A stretch of 64,000 nt of DNA from Bradyrhizobium sp. CSA207 (GTDB lineage Bacteria > Pseudomonadota > Alphaproteobacteria > Rhizobiales > Xanthobacteraceae). Positions 45,729-54,112 of this stretch are shown piece by piece. A program made the translations under genes and the position numbers. The stretch covers positions 116,718 through 180,717 of the forward strand of contig NZ_JAACFT010000017.1 in NCBI RefSeq assembly GCF_029051685.1. The letters run 5' to 3'. Every line of letters begins with the position of its first letter. Position 1 is the stretch's first letter. The notes beneath the pieces were generated by a model. That model was not told where the DNA came from and made no database searches. It saw nothing but the letters and a program-made list of their open reading frames with translations.

Positions 45729-46559
45729 ATGGACTTGAATACCATCACGACAGTGGCCCATCCGCAAACGCGCGCGCAGCTGCCCGTTTGGACGGCAGGC
45801 GATGCTTGGCTCGCGGGCGGCACCTGGCTGTTCTCGGAGCCGCAGGTCCACCTGACGCGATTGATTGATCTCACCGATCTGAATTGGCCGGCGCTGACGA
45901 TCACGGAGAGCCACCTCACCATCGCCGCGACCTGCACCGTCGCTCAGCTCGATGCCCTCGCCTGCCCGGCCGACTGGCTCGCAGCGCCGCTGATCAGCCA
46001 GTGCTGCCGCGCCTTCCTCGCCTCCTTCAAGATCTGGAAGACGGCGACGGTGGGCGGCAATCTCTGCATGTCGCTGCCGGCGGGACCGATGATCTCGCTC
46101 ACCTCCGCGCTCGACGGCGTTTGCACCATCTGGAAGGCCGATGGCGGCGAGCAAAAGATTCCCGTCGTCGAATTCGTCACCGGCAATCAGCGCAATCGCC
46201 TGGCGCCAGGCGACCTGCTGCGGCAGATCGATATCCCGCATGCCGCGCTGAAGCGCCGCTCGGCATTTCGCCAGATCTCGCTCGCACCGGTCGGCCGGTC
46301 GGCCGCGCTTCTGGTCGGCAGCCTCGATGCCGATGGCACGCTGATGCTGTCGGTGACCGCATCGACGGTGCGCCCAGTTCAATTGTCGTTTCCCAAGCCG
46401 CCCGATGCGCGCGCGCTTCGCGCCGCAATCGAGCAGCAGATCCCCGACGCGTTGTACCACACCGACATCCACGGCAAGCCGCTCTGGCGCAAGCACATGA
46501 CGCTACGGCTCGCCGAGGAGATTCGCGGCGAATTGCTGGATACGGCGGCACGGCCATGA
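45729..46559 (+). CDS. Xanthine dehydrogenase FAD-binding subunit
   Basis: The 276-residue protein is a PCMH-type FAD-binding domain with a divergent first FAD motif WLAGGTWLFSEP (about 28) and the second motif ATVGGNLCMSLPAGPMISL (about 107), then the CO-dehydrogenase flavoprotein C-terminal domain. It passes electrons from the iron-sulfur clusters to NAD+ or another acceptor. It overlaps the next gene by 4 bases (ATGA). Its small size matches a stand-alone subunit. Confidence 0.85.
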   Translation: MDLNTITTVAHPQTRAQLPVWTAGDAWLAGGTWLFSEPQVHLTRLIDLTDLNWPALTITESHLTIAATCTVAQLDALACPADWLAAPLISQCCRAFLASFKIWKTATVGGNLCMSLPAGPMISLTSALDGVCTIWKADGGEQKIPVVEFVTGNQRNRLAPGDLLRQIDIPHAALKRRSAFRQISLAPVGRSAALLVGSLDADGTLMLSVTASTVRPVQLSFPKPPDARALRAAIEQQIPDALYHTDIHGKPLWRKHMTLRLAEEIRGELLDTAARP

Positions 46560-49282
46560 GCTTCGAGATCAACGGCAAGCCGTTTTGGCAGGAACCGCGC
46601 GCGGGACAGTGCCTGCGCACGTTCCTGCGCGAGCTCGGCCATTTCGGCGTCAAGAAGGGCTGCGACGCCGGTGATTGCGGCGCCTGCACCGTTCTCCTCG
46701 ACGGCGAGCCCGTGCATAGCTGCCTGATCCCGGCCTTCCGCGCCGACGGCCGCGCCATCACCACGATCGAAGGGCTCGGTGGCGAGCATGGCGCCCATCC
46801 GATGCAACAGGCCTTTCTCGACGCGCAGGGATTCCAGTGCGGTTTCTGTACCGCCGGCATGATCCTGACTTGTGCCTCGCTCAACCAGGCCCAGCAGCGC
46901 GATCTCGGCGCGGCGCTGAAGGGCAACATCTGCCGCTGCACCGGCTATCGTTCGATCGAGGATGTCCTGCTGGGCAAGTCCAACGTTGAAGATAGCGTGG
47001 AGGCCGGCGCCGCATTCGGCCGCAGCCTGCCGGCGCCCGCCGGGCCCGAAATCGTGCGAGGCAAAGCGCGCTATACCTTCGACACCGCGATCGACGGCCT
47101 GCTTCACATCAAGCTGCTCCGCTCGCCGCACGCGCACGCAAAAATCGTCGCGATCGACAAGTCGGCGGCGCTGGCCGTTCCAGGCGTGCACGCGGTGCTG
47201 ACGCATGAGGATACGCCATCAGTCCTGTTCTCGACTGCGCGGCATGAGAAGGACTGGATGGATCCAGAGGACACCCGCGTGCTCGACGAGGTCGTGCGCT
47301 TCATCGGGCAGAAGGTCGCTGCGGTCGTAGCCGAGAGCGAAGCCGCCGCAGAGGAGGCCTGCCGCCGGCTAAAGGTCGAATACCAAATATTGCCCGCGGT
47401 GGTGGATCCCGAGCGGGCGATGGAGCCGGGAGCGCCGATCATTCATCCCGACCGCACCACAGCGAACCGGGTCGCTGACGCCAAGCGCAACCTCGTCGCG
47501 GAGATCCACGGTGAGTTCGGCGATGTCGCAGCGGCGCTTGCTACCTCCGCGGTGACTTTCGAGTGCACCTTCCATAGCCACCGCGTGCAGCATGCCGCGC
47601 TCGAAACCCATGGCGGACTCGCCTGGCTCGATGAGTCCGGCGTGCTCAACGTCCGCTGCTCGACGCAGGTGCCGTTCCTGACCCGGCGCGCGCTGTCTGA
47701 CATCTTTACGCTTCCGATGGATAAGGTCCGTGTGTACTGCGAACGCGTCGGCGGTGGCTTTGGCGGCAAGCAGGAGATGTTCGTCGAAGACATCCTGGCG
47801 CTCGCCGCGCTGAAGACCGGCCGGCCTGTCAAGCTCGAGCTCACGCGCGAGGAACAGTTCATTGCGACCTCGACCCGGCATCCGATGCGGGTTCACATCA
47901 AGGCCGGCGCCGATGCCGGCGGCAAGCTGACCGCGCTCCAGCTCGACGTGCTCTCGAACACGGGCGCCTACGGCAATCACGCCGGCCCGGTGATGTTTCA
48001 CGCGCTGTCCGAGTCCATCGCGGTCTACAATTGCCCGAACAAACGAGTGGACGGCTTCGCCGTCTACACCAACACGGTGCCGGCGGGGGCATTCCGGGGC
48101 TATGGCCTGCCGCAGACGCTGATCGCGGTGGAAGCGGCAATCGACGAACTGGCGAAGCAGCTCGGTATCAGTCCCTACGAGATGCGTCGCCGCAACGTCG
48201 TCAAGCCCGGCGATCCCATGCTGGCGCCGCCGCCGTCGGAGTATCACGACGTGTTCTACGGCTCCTATGGGCTTGATCAGTGCCTCGACCTCGTCGAGCG
48301 CGCGATGCAGGCGGATAGCCCGCAGCCCGAGCTGTCGGCGGAGTGGCTGATCGGCGAAGGCATCGCACTGACGATGATCGACACGGTGCCGCCCGCCGGC
48401 CACCTCGCGGATGCCGTCATCGCGCTCAACGATGACGGCAGGTTCGATCTCACCGTCGGCACCGCCGAGTTCGGCAACGGCACCAGCACCGTGCACCGAC
48501 AGATCGCGGCGACGACGCTTGCGACCACGGTCGACAGGATCCGCCTGCGCCAGTCCGACACCGCCCACGGCGGTCACGACACCGGCGCCTACGGCAGCGC
48601 AGGCATCTTCGTTGCAGGCAAGGCAACGCACGCCGCGGCGAAGCAGCTCGCCACCGAACTGAGGGCAACCGCCGCCGGCGCGTGGCTGTGCGATGTGGAA
48701 ACCTGCGTGCTCGATGGCGACTCCGTCGTCAGCGGGGTACGGCGGATGTCCTTTACCGAGCTGGCCAAGCTTGCGCGCGAACGCGGACAGCCGCTCGCGG
48801 CGAGCGGTAATTCCGGCGGCACGCCGCGCTCGGTCGGCTTCAACGTCCATGGCTTTCGCGTCGCGGTGAACAAGGGCACCGGCGAGCTCAAGATTCTGAA
48901 GAGCGTGCAGGCGGCGGACGCCGGCGTCGTCGCCAACCCCATGCAGTGCCGCGGCCAGATCGAGGGTGGCGTCGCGCAGGCGCTTGGCGCTGCGCTCTAC
49001 GAGGAGATGGTGCTCGACGCAGACGGCCGCGTCGCCAACCCGAAATTCCGCGATTATCACCTGCCCTCCTTCGCCGACGTGCCGCGCACGGAAGTCTTCT
49101 TCGCAGATACGTCCGACACGATCGGACCGCTGGGCGCAAAGTCGATGAGCGAGAGCCCCTATAATCCGGTCGCGGCCGCACTCGGCAATGCGATCGCGAA
49201 CGCGACCGGCATCCGCTTCACTGCAGCGCCCTTCAAGCCGGACCGGTTGTTTCCGGCCCTGCACGAGAAGTTTGGATCCTAG
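46556..49282 (+). CDS. Xanthine dehydrogenase subunit with fused 2Fe-2S and molybdopterin domains
   Basis: The 908-residue protein joins an N-terminal iron-sulfur region with both clusters, CDAGDCGACTVLLDGEPVHSC (about 37-57) and CGFCTAGMILTC...NICRCTGY (about 95-130), to a molybdopterin region from about 160. The latter shows VGGGFGGKQE (about 398), GAFRGYG (about 512) and a late active-site Glu in LGAKSMSESPYNP (about 865). In most bacteria the iron-sulfur part is separate or fused to FAD, so this FAD-free fusion is notable. The family hydroxylates hypoxanthine and xanthine to urate. XdhC is not in the window. Confidence 0.85.
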   Translation: MSFEINGKPFWQEPRAGQCLRTFLRELGHFGVKKGCDAGDCGACTVLLDGEPVHSCLIPAFRADGRAITTIEGLGGEHGAHPMQQAFLDAQGFQCGFCTAGMILTCASLNQAQQRDLGAALKGNICRCTGYRSIEDVLLGKSNVEDSVEAGAAFGRSLPAPAGPEIVRGKARYTFDTAIDGLLHIKLLRSPHAHAKIVAIDKSAALAVPGVHAVLTHEDTPSVLFSTARHEKDWMDPEDTRVLDEVVRFIGQKVAAVVAESEAAAEEACRRLKVEYQILPAVVDPERAMEPGAPIIHPDRTTANRVADAKRNLVAEIHGEFGDVAAALATSAVTFECTFHSHRVQHAALETHGGLAWLDESGVLNVRCSTQVPFLTRRALSDIFTLPMDKVRVYCERVGGGFGGKQEMFVEDILALAALKTGRPVKLELTREEQFIATSTRHPMRVHIKAGADAGGKLTALQLDVLSNTGAYGNHAGPVMFHALSESIAVYNCPNKRVDGFAVYTNTVPAGAFRGYGLPQTLIAVEAAIDELAKQLGISPYEMRRRNVVKPGDPMLAPPPSEYHDVFYGSYGLDQCLDLVERAMQADSPQPELSAEWLIGEGIALTMIDTVPPAGHLADAVIALNDDGRFDLTVGTAEFGNGTSTVHRQIAATTLATTVDRIRLRQSDTAHGGHDTGAYGSAGIFVAGKATHAAAKQLATELRATAAGAWLCDVETCVLDGDSVVSGVRRMSFTELAKLARERGQPLAASGNSGGTPRSVGFNVHGFRVAVNKGTGELKILKSVQAADAGVVANPMQCRGQIEGGVAQALGAALYEEMVLDADGRVANPKFRDYHLPSFADVPRTEVFFADTSDTIGPLGAKSMSESPYNPVAAALGNAIANATGIRFTAAPFKPDRLFPALHEKFGS

Positions 49283-50166
49283 CTGCCGCGATAAGTCGAA
49301 TAGCTCCAGGGCGTGACCAGGAGCGGCACGTGATAGTGCCCCTCGGGTTCGCTGACCGCAAAGCGCAGCGGAATCTCGTCGAGGAACGGCGGCTCGGACA
49401 GCGGCACGTTGCGCTCGGCGTAGTATTTGGCCACGCTGAATTTGAGCTCGTAGCGGCCGATCGGCAGCGGGCGCCCCCCGATCAGCGGCTGGTCGGTGCG
49501 GCCATCCGCGTTGGTCACCGCGCGCGCGATCACGCGGCTCTCACCGAGGTTCGCGAGCTCGATCAGTTCGACCGCGATGCCCGGCGCGGGCCTGCCGGCG
49601 TGATTGTCGAGCACATGGGTCGATAGGCGGCCATGCACCTTGAGCTTGTCATCGGCCGCGACGAGCTGATCGAGCCGCAGCGCCGAGATACGGCCGATCT
49701 CCTCGATTGCACGTCGGGTCTCGGTCTTGCCGATATTGAGCAGCCGCGTCTCGAAGTCGCGCAGGACGGAATCCTTGGTGTGACGGCGTACGCAGACGAT
49801 ATAAGGGAATCCGAACTTTTCACGATAGGCATTGTTGACGCGCTCGAACGCGGTGTATTCGGCATCCGACAGCCGGTCGAGACCGGCGCCGTTCTGCTCG
49901 TCAGTCGATTCCGCGGTGAGACCCGCCGCGCGCTGGGTCTTGTTGGCGAGATCGGGATGCGCCCGGATCAGTGCCAACTGCACGTCGGGCTCGGCAGTCT
50001 GGATCGCCGCCATCAGTGCGGCGTGCAAGTGATTGACGCCGGCGAACGGCCGCTGTTCGGCAAGCTGCTCAGCGATCCACGGCGAATATTCGACCACATT
50101 GGCAAGCGCGGCGACGAAACTGGCCTTATCGGCGGCGTTGAGATCGGCGAGCGAAATCTGTGACAT
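49279..50166 (-). CDS. Fused OHCU decarboxylase / 5-hydroxyisourate hydrolase
   Basis: The 295-residue protein joins an N-terminal UraD domain (about 1-165: AFVAALANVVEYSPWIAEQ, AHPDLANKTQRAAGLTAESTDEQ) to a C-terminal UraH transthyretin-like domain (about 175-295: LSTHVLDNHAGRPAPG and the terminal YRGS). Together they turn hydroxyisourate into OHCU and then S-allantoin, the last two steps after urate oxidase. The gene overlaps the xdh stop by 4 bases (convergent) and is the last of a PuuE/DUF3830 operon. Confidence 0.9.
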   Translation of the reverse strand: MSQISLADLNAADKASFVAALANVVEYSPWIAEQLAEQRPFAGVNHLHAALMAAIQTAEPDVQLALIRAHPDLANKTQRAAGLTAESTDEQNGAGLDRLSDAEYTAFERVNNAYREKFGFPYIVCVRRHTKDSVLRDFETRLLNIGKTETRRAIEEIGRISALRLDQLVAADDKLKVHGRLSTHVLDNHAGRPAPGIAVELIELANLGESRVIARAVTNADGRTDQPLIGGRPLPIGRYELKFSVAKYYAERNVPLSEPPFLDEIPLRFAVSEPEGHYHVPLLVTPWSYSTYRGS

Positions 50167-50173
50167 CGCCCGC

Positions 50174-51109
50174 TCACCCGATCTCGAATGCATCGGCGGC
50201 AAGATGCGCGTGCTTGTCGTGCCAGTGCTGGGCGATCTGGAGCCGCGTCGGCACCCAGACCTGTTCGTGCTTGCCGATATAGTCGAGGAAACGGATCAGG
50301 CCTGCGGCCCGGCCGGGCCGGCCGGCGAGACGGCAGTGCAGCCCGATCGACATCATCTTCGGCGCGGTCTCGCCTTCGGCATAGAGCACGTCGAAGGCGT
50401 CCTTCAAATAGATGAAGAACTGCTCACCCTCGGCAAAGCCTTGCGGGTTGATGAAACGCATGTCGTTGCAGTCGAGCGTGTAGGGAATGATGAGCTGCTT
50501 GCCATTCGCGCCCTTGATCCAATAGGGCAGATCATCGGCATAGGAGTCGCAGAGATAGAGGAAGCCGCCCTCCTCCATCAAAAGACGGTTGGTGTTGATC
50601 GAGGAACGCCCGGTATACCAGCCGAGCGGCCGCGCGCCGGTGGCCTCGGTGTGGACGCGGATCGCGTCCGCGATCTCGGCGCGCTCCTGCGCCTCGGTCA
50701 TGTCCTTGTGCTCGATCCATTTCAGGCTGTGGCTCGCGATATCCCAGCCGGACTCCTTCATCGCCGCGACGATTTCCGGATTGCGCTTCAGCGCAGTGGC
50801 GACGCCGAACACGGTGGCCGGCCACTTCCGCGCGTTGAACATCCGCCACAGCCGCCAGAAGCCGGCGCGCGAACCATATTCGAACATCGATTCGATATTG
50901 GCATGGCGCTGCCCGGGCCAGGGCTGCGCACCCAACACGTCCGACAAAAATGCCTCGGACGCACGGTCGCCGTGCAAGATGTTGTTCTCGCCGCCCTCTT
51001 CGAAGTTGACGACGAACTGCACCGCGACCCGTGCATGACCCGGCCATTGCGGATGCGGCGGGTTGCGGCCGTAGCCGCGGAGATCGCGCGGATAGCGGAC
51101 GTCCGTCAC
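50174..51109 (-). CDS. puuE: Allantoinase PuuE (polysaccharide-deacetylase-like)
   Basis: The 311-residue protein matches the cofactor-free, NodB-like PuuE allantoinase: RDLRGYGRNPPHPQWPGHARVAVQFVVNFEEG (about 8), EYGSRAGFWRL (about 77), SHSLKW (about 125) and YADDLPYWI (about 190). It opens the hydantoin ring of allantoin to allantoate. It starts with GTG directly after the DUF3830 stop (0-base gap), and ends 7 bases before the UraD-UraH gene. Confidence 0.9.
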   Translation of the reverse strand: MTDVRYPRDLRGYGRNPPHPQWPGHARVAVQFVVNFEEGGENNILHGDRASEAFLSDVLGAQPWPGQRHANIESMFEYGSRAGFWRLWRMFNARKWPATVFGVATALKRNPEIVAAMKESGWDIASHSLKWIEHKDMTEAQERAEIADAIRVHTEATGARPLGWYTGRSSINTNRLLMEEGGFLYLCDSYADDLPYWIKGANGKQLIIPYTLDCNDMRFINPQGFAEGEQFFIYLKDAFDVLYAEGETAPKMMSIGLHCRLAGRPGRAAGLIRFLDYIGKHEQVWVPTRLQIAQHWHDKHAHLAADAFEIG

Positions 51110-51523
51110 TCAGACTGCCTCGAAGCGGATCGGGAGAGCGCCCTTCCACAGAACGCTCTTGCCGAGAGTGGCCAAATTCTCCAGGCCGGAGGTCAGCGTG
51201 ATGAAATGGTTGCCGGCGAGCTGGCCCATCTTGCTGGCAAAGTGCACGCCGCCATAGGCCAGCAGGATCTCGGTCTCGCTGATGCCGCCGGGATAGAGGA
51301 TGATCTGGCCGGGCGCGGGATAGCTCGTGTGGTTCTCGTAACCGACGCCAAAATCAAGGTCGCCGAGTGGCATCCACACGCCCTCGCCGCTCCAGCGCAC
51401 GTGGATGATGTGGCTTTCGAACGGCAGCGCCTTGCGGAACGCGGCAACGGTCTTGGGCGCAAGCTGCTCCTCGAAGCGGGCATCAAAGGAGAAATCACCG
51501 GCGCGGATAACGAGTTTGCTCAT
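51110..51523 (-). CDS. DUF3830 (cyclophilin-like) protein in the allantoin operon
   Basis: The 137-residue protein is a DUF3830-type beta-rich protein: FEEQLAPKTVAAFRKALPF (about 16), IIHVRWSGEGVWMPLG and SYPAPGQIILYPGG, ISETEILLAYG. The fold is related to cyclophilin, but the residues for peptidyl-prolyl isomerase activity are not conserved in the family to my knowledge. It heads the operon with puuE and uraD-uraH. It may act on a ureide or assist one of these enzymes; no function is established. Confidence 0.8.
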   Translation of the reverse strand: MSKLVIRAGDFSFDARFEEQLAPKTVAAFRKALPFESHIIHVRWSGEGVWMPLGDLDFGVGYENHTSYPAPGQIILYPGGISETEILLAYGGVHFASKMGQLAGNHFITLTSGLENLATLGKSVLWKGALPIRFEAV

Positions 51524-51613
51524 CTCATCTCTCTGGATCGGGGCGCGGCAGCCCCACGGGGAACTTTCAGGCAAAGAGCATTCTGGGCGGCTTCGCGCAA
51601 GTCGCGTGACGCC

Positions 51614-51892
51614 TCACCTGCGGTCGTAGGACCAACCGAAAATGCCGCTCCGTCGCACCTCCGGTTCCGGCTCGGCGGCCGGCTGCGGCGCCTCCTTCAG
51701 TTCCGCTTGCGGCGGGGGCGAAGGCGGCGCCGGGAGGTTCTCGCATTTCATGGAATAGACCAGCTTGCCGTCCGCGGTCCGCCCGATCGGGGCACAGGGG
51801 TCGGGATGCGCCGCCGTGGCCTTTGGCGTCAACTTGACTTGCGCCGCGGCCGGCGAGGCGATCAGCAGAAGGACCAGCAGATATTTCGACAT
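51614..51892 (-). CDS. Secreted Pro/Ala-rich small protein
   Basis: The 92-residue protein has a signal peptide (MSKYLLVLLLIASPAAAQ), two cysteines (CAPIGRTADGKLVYSMKC) that may form a disulfide, and a Pro-rich C-terminal half ending GIFGWSYDRR. It is a typical small periplasmic protein of unknown role. Not co-transcribed with the purine operon. Confidence 0.65.
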   Translation of the reverse strand: MSKYLLVLLLIASPAAAQVKLTPKATAAHPDPCAPIGRTADGKLVYSMKCENLPAPPSPPPQAELKEAPQPAAEPEPEVRRSGIFGWSYDRR

Positions 51893-52119
51893 CGTTGTCG
51901 CTCAAAGCTCGATTTACCCCATTCAACCGGATTGCAGGGGGCAAGTCCACCGGCCGCACGGATGCGATTGCCGAATATTTAGCCGAGACTAAAAAATTTG
52001 CTCGCCCCATCGTGATTTTCGAAGCTGCTGATATTCGGCAGACCCATCGCCATGTCACCGGCGACGACGAACACACCAGACCCTCTCACAGCCGGGGCGT
52101 CGTCACGGGAGAAACAACG

Positions 52120-52338
52120 ATGCGAACGACCTTCACCATTTTCGGCGCCGCGCTGATCGCCGCCATCACCATCCAGGCCGCCGCCGCGAACGACCGCCAT
52201 CGTGTCCGCAAGGCGCACCCCGCGCCGATCGCTCACCCGGTGCGCGACTCCAACGCCGCCATCTGGCCGGCGCAGCCGACCGCGCCGGACTGGTCGCGCT
52301 ACGCCAACGGCGCCATGTCGGCCCCGGCCGGACACTGA
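52120..52338 (+). CDS. Secreted small protein
   Basis: The 72-residue protein has a signal peptide (MRTTFTIFGAALIAAITIQA to AAA) and a His/Pro-rich mature part ending in SAPAGH. GGGAGAA precedes ATG 52120. A longer frame from 51895 lacks the signal at its start and is rejected. Function unknown. Confidence 0.6.
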   Translation: MRTTFTIFGAALIAAITIQAAAANDRHRVRKAHPAPIAHPVRDSNAAIWPAQPTAPDWSRYANGAMSAPAGH

Positions 52339-52449
52339 TGCTGGCCGCATAGCGCGCAACTGCTTCAACGTCGTCGCTCTTCGGGCTATGGCGGGTGCGT
52401 CGGCTTCTCAAGCCGGTCCCAACTCGCAATGATGGAGTATGATGCGGCA

Positions 52450-52562
52450 GCTCCTCATCCTGAGGAGCGCATCTTCGCGCGTCTCGAAGGATGGAGGCCC
52501 GGCCGGGGGCCTCGCCCTTCGAGACGCCGCGCGAAGAGCGCGGCTCCTCAGGGTGAGGGTCC
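52450..52562. repeat. Large imperfect palindrome (Bradyrhizobium-type intergenic repeat)
   Basis: The left arm CCTCATCCTGAGGAGC...TCTTCGCGC..GTCTCGAAGGAT and the right arm (GCCTCGCCCTTCGAGAC...GCTCCTCAGGGTGAGG) are almost fully complementary over about 50 bases each. I recognise this CCTCATCCTGAGGAGC style as a palindromic repeat common in Bradyrhizobium genomes; copy number here is not visible. Confidence 0.75.
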
Positions 52563-52639
52563 TCAATGGCGGTGGCCGCAACGTGCAACATCTCATGTAG
52601 CAGACACGGCTTCGCGCTCTCGCGGCGCATTTCGCCCGA

Positions 52640-53215
52640 GCTTTGCTAGGTTGCTCCACCCTCTCAAAGCCAAGAGGGCGCAGGGAAGGCCGGGTGCCGG
52701 CTGGCACCCGCGGTCCGCTGCGCGAAAAGCACGCGCAGAAAAACCGCACAGCAGCATACAGGTGTCGCCGAACACTCGGCCTTCCCTGCGCAGTGGGTTG
52801 ACGGCTTATGCCGTGCTCTCCCGGGAGCCGAGTTCGTTCTGGCCTCCCTCGCCTTTGCGAATTGACGGCGCCGTCCGCCCGGTTGGGCTCGCTGGCACCT
52901 CCGCGAAAAGCTTGACCGTAGCAACGACGGTCAGGACCACACGGTTTTGCCGTACGCACGGCCCGCCATTTCGCCACAGGGTTCTCCGGCGGTGTACACC
53001 CGACCGGAAAAATGTTGGCGAGACGAACCTTTCAGCGCCGCCCGTCCGCACGTGGCCTCGGGCTCACAGGGACTACCCGCCCTGCCCGCACCTTTCGTGC
53101 CGACGCTGCCGCGTCCACCGCAAGCCCGGCTCGCGAAACGTGACGACGTACGATCGCCCCTCAAGGTCGAGCCGGGATGGGCGACACATACCGCCATTTC
53201 CGAATTTCGGTAAAG
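52640..53215. repeat. Block of nested inverted repeats, possible structured RNA or non-autonomous repeat
   Basis: A perfect 15-bp stem joins 52678-52692 with 52777-52791. Inside it lie hairpins GGGTGCC/GGCACCC (52692-52709), CTGCGCG/CGCGCAG (52718-52738) nested in GCGGT/ACCGC (52710-52747), and GTGT/ACAC. Further hairpins follow: CGGC-TTAT-GCCG, GACGGCGCCGTC, TGACCGT/ACGGTCA, and GGTGTACACC. No coding character is seen. Boundaries are approximate. Confidence 0.6.
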
Positions 53216-53276
53216 TGGAATATTTTCGCGGAGAGGGATTGACGGGCAGCGAAACGGGGCCGTAATCCGAAACAAT

Positions 53277-53305
53277 AAAAAAGGAGCGATGCAAAGCACC
53301 GCCCC
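53277..53305 (-). terminator. Rho-independent terminator of the 53390 gene
   Basis: On the minus strand GGGGCGGTGC-TTT-GCATCGCTCC forms a 10-bp stem (two G-T pairs) followed by TTTTTT. It lies 85 bases after the stop of the Tyr/Gly-rich secreted protein gene. Confidence 0.85.
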
Positions 53306-53389
53306 TGCCAATCTGGAAAACTTCCCGCAGATCCAGTCGATAGCGCCCCGGGATCGCGCCCTCGCGGGATAGGGCGAAGCGACCGCCAA

Positions 53390-53779
53390 CTAATACGGCG
53401 GATAATAGTAGCGCTGGCCGTAATAGGGACCACCGCCGTAATAGCCCGGGCCACCGTAGTAAGGACGCGGGCCGTAATAGTAGTTGTTCTCGTAGTAATC
53501 GCGGCGGCGCTGCTCGGCGATGACCCCCCCGATGATGCCCGCCGCCGCGCCCATGAAGGCGAGGCCCGCAGCGTTCGAGCCGCGACGATAATAGCGGTGG
53601 CGACGGGCAGCGCTGAAGTCGGTCACAGAGGATGCATTTGAGCTCCCGGCAACCGGACTTGCCGGCTTAGTCGATGCCGCGCTCGAGGGCGATCCGGAGG
53701 CCGCAACCAAGGCAAGGCTTGCGAACGCAGCCAGCGCGGTGTTGCGGCCGGCCGCGGAAATCGTGGGTCCAACACTCAT
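53390..53779 (-). CDS. Secreted protein with Tyr/Gly/Pro-rich tail
   Basis: The 129-residue protein has a signal peptide (about 1-35), a glycine-zipper-like segment AAGLAFMGAAAGIIGGVIAEQRRR (about 76) and a Tyr/Gly/Pro-rich end (from about 100, ending YYPPY). Similar proteins are abundant in Bradyrhizobium and lie in the cell envelope; function unknown. ATG 53779 is chosen because GGAAGATCAG precedes it and the signal follows. Confidence 0.75.
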   Translation of the reverse strand: MSVGPTISAAGRNTALAAFASLALVAASGSPSSAASTKPASPVAGSSNASSVTDFSAARRHRYYRRGSNAAGLAFMGAAAGIIGGVIAEQRRRDYYENNYYYGPRPYYGGPGYYGGGPYYGQRYYYPPY

Positions 53780-54112
53780 TCTGATCTTCCTGATCTTCCT
53801 GTTCTCGCCCAAACGATCTACAATGCGCAAACCACTGAAATGGTTTCGTGATCGCGGCAATCTGCCACGCTTTGAACGATTGTAAACCGAACAACCGCAT
53901 CCAGCTTGCCCGATCGAACCTGAGCGGTTAATGAACGGCCGCACCGTTCTTTCGGTCGCCGTAAGCGTTTTACGTGAACCAACGCATCAACCGACGCCGT
54001 CGGGATCGATGCCATTTTCCTGGTTCAACGTGACTGACGCGTCGTTATCTCAACCAAGCCAATAGCCGGCGCAGGCGGCGATGCCGCTCTGGCCGGCCGG
54101 GCGGCGCGCCGC

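Larger units (their letters stand above)
52339..53389. other. Long non-coding stretch with repeats
   Basis: No frame in this kilobase has convincing coding character. It holds the palindromic repeat (52450-52562), the structured block (52640-53215) and a terminator (53277-53305). Confidence 0.6.

Noticed and set aside
47369..49264. 631-codon open frame on the minus strand
   Set aside because: Antisense to the xanthine dehydrogenase subunit; Arg/Gly/Asp-rich composition typical of GC-rich shadow frames, and the plus frame has clear catalytic motifs.
52429..53265. 278-codon open frame through the repeat region
   Set aside because: Arg/Ser/Pro-rich and runs through inverted repeats; no family pattern. 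Such frames appear because the repeat lacks stop codons.
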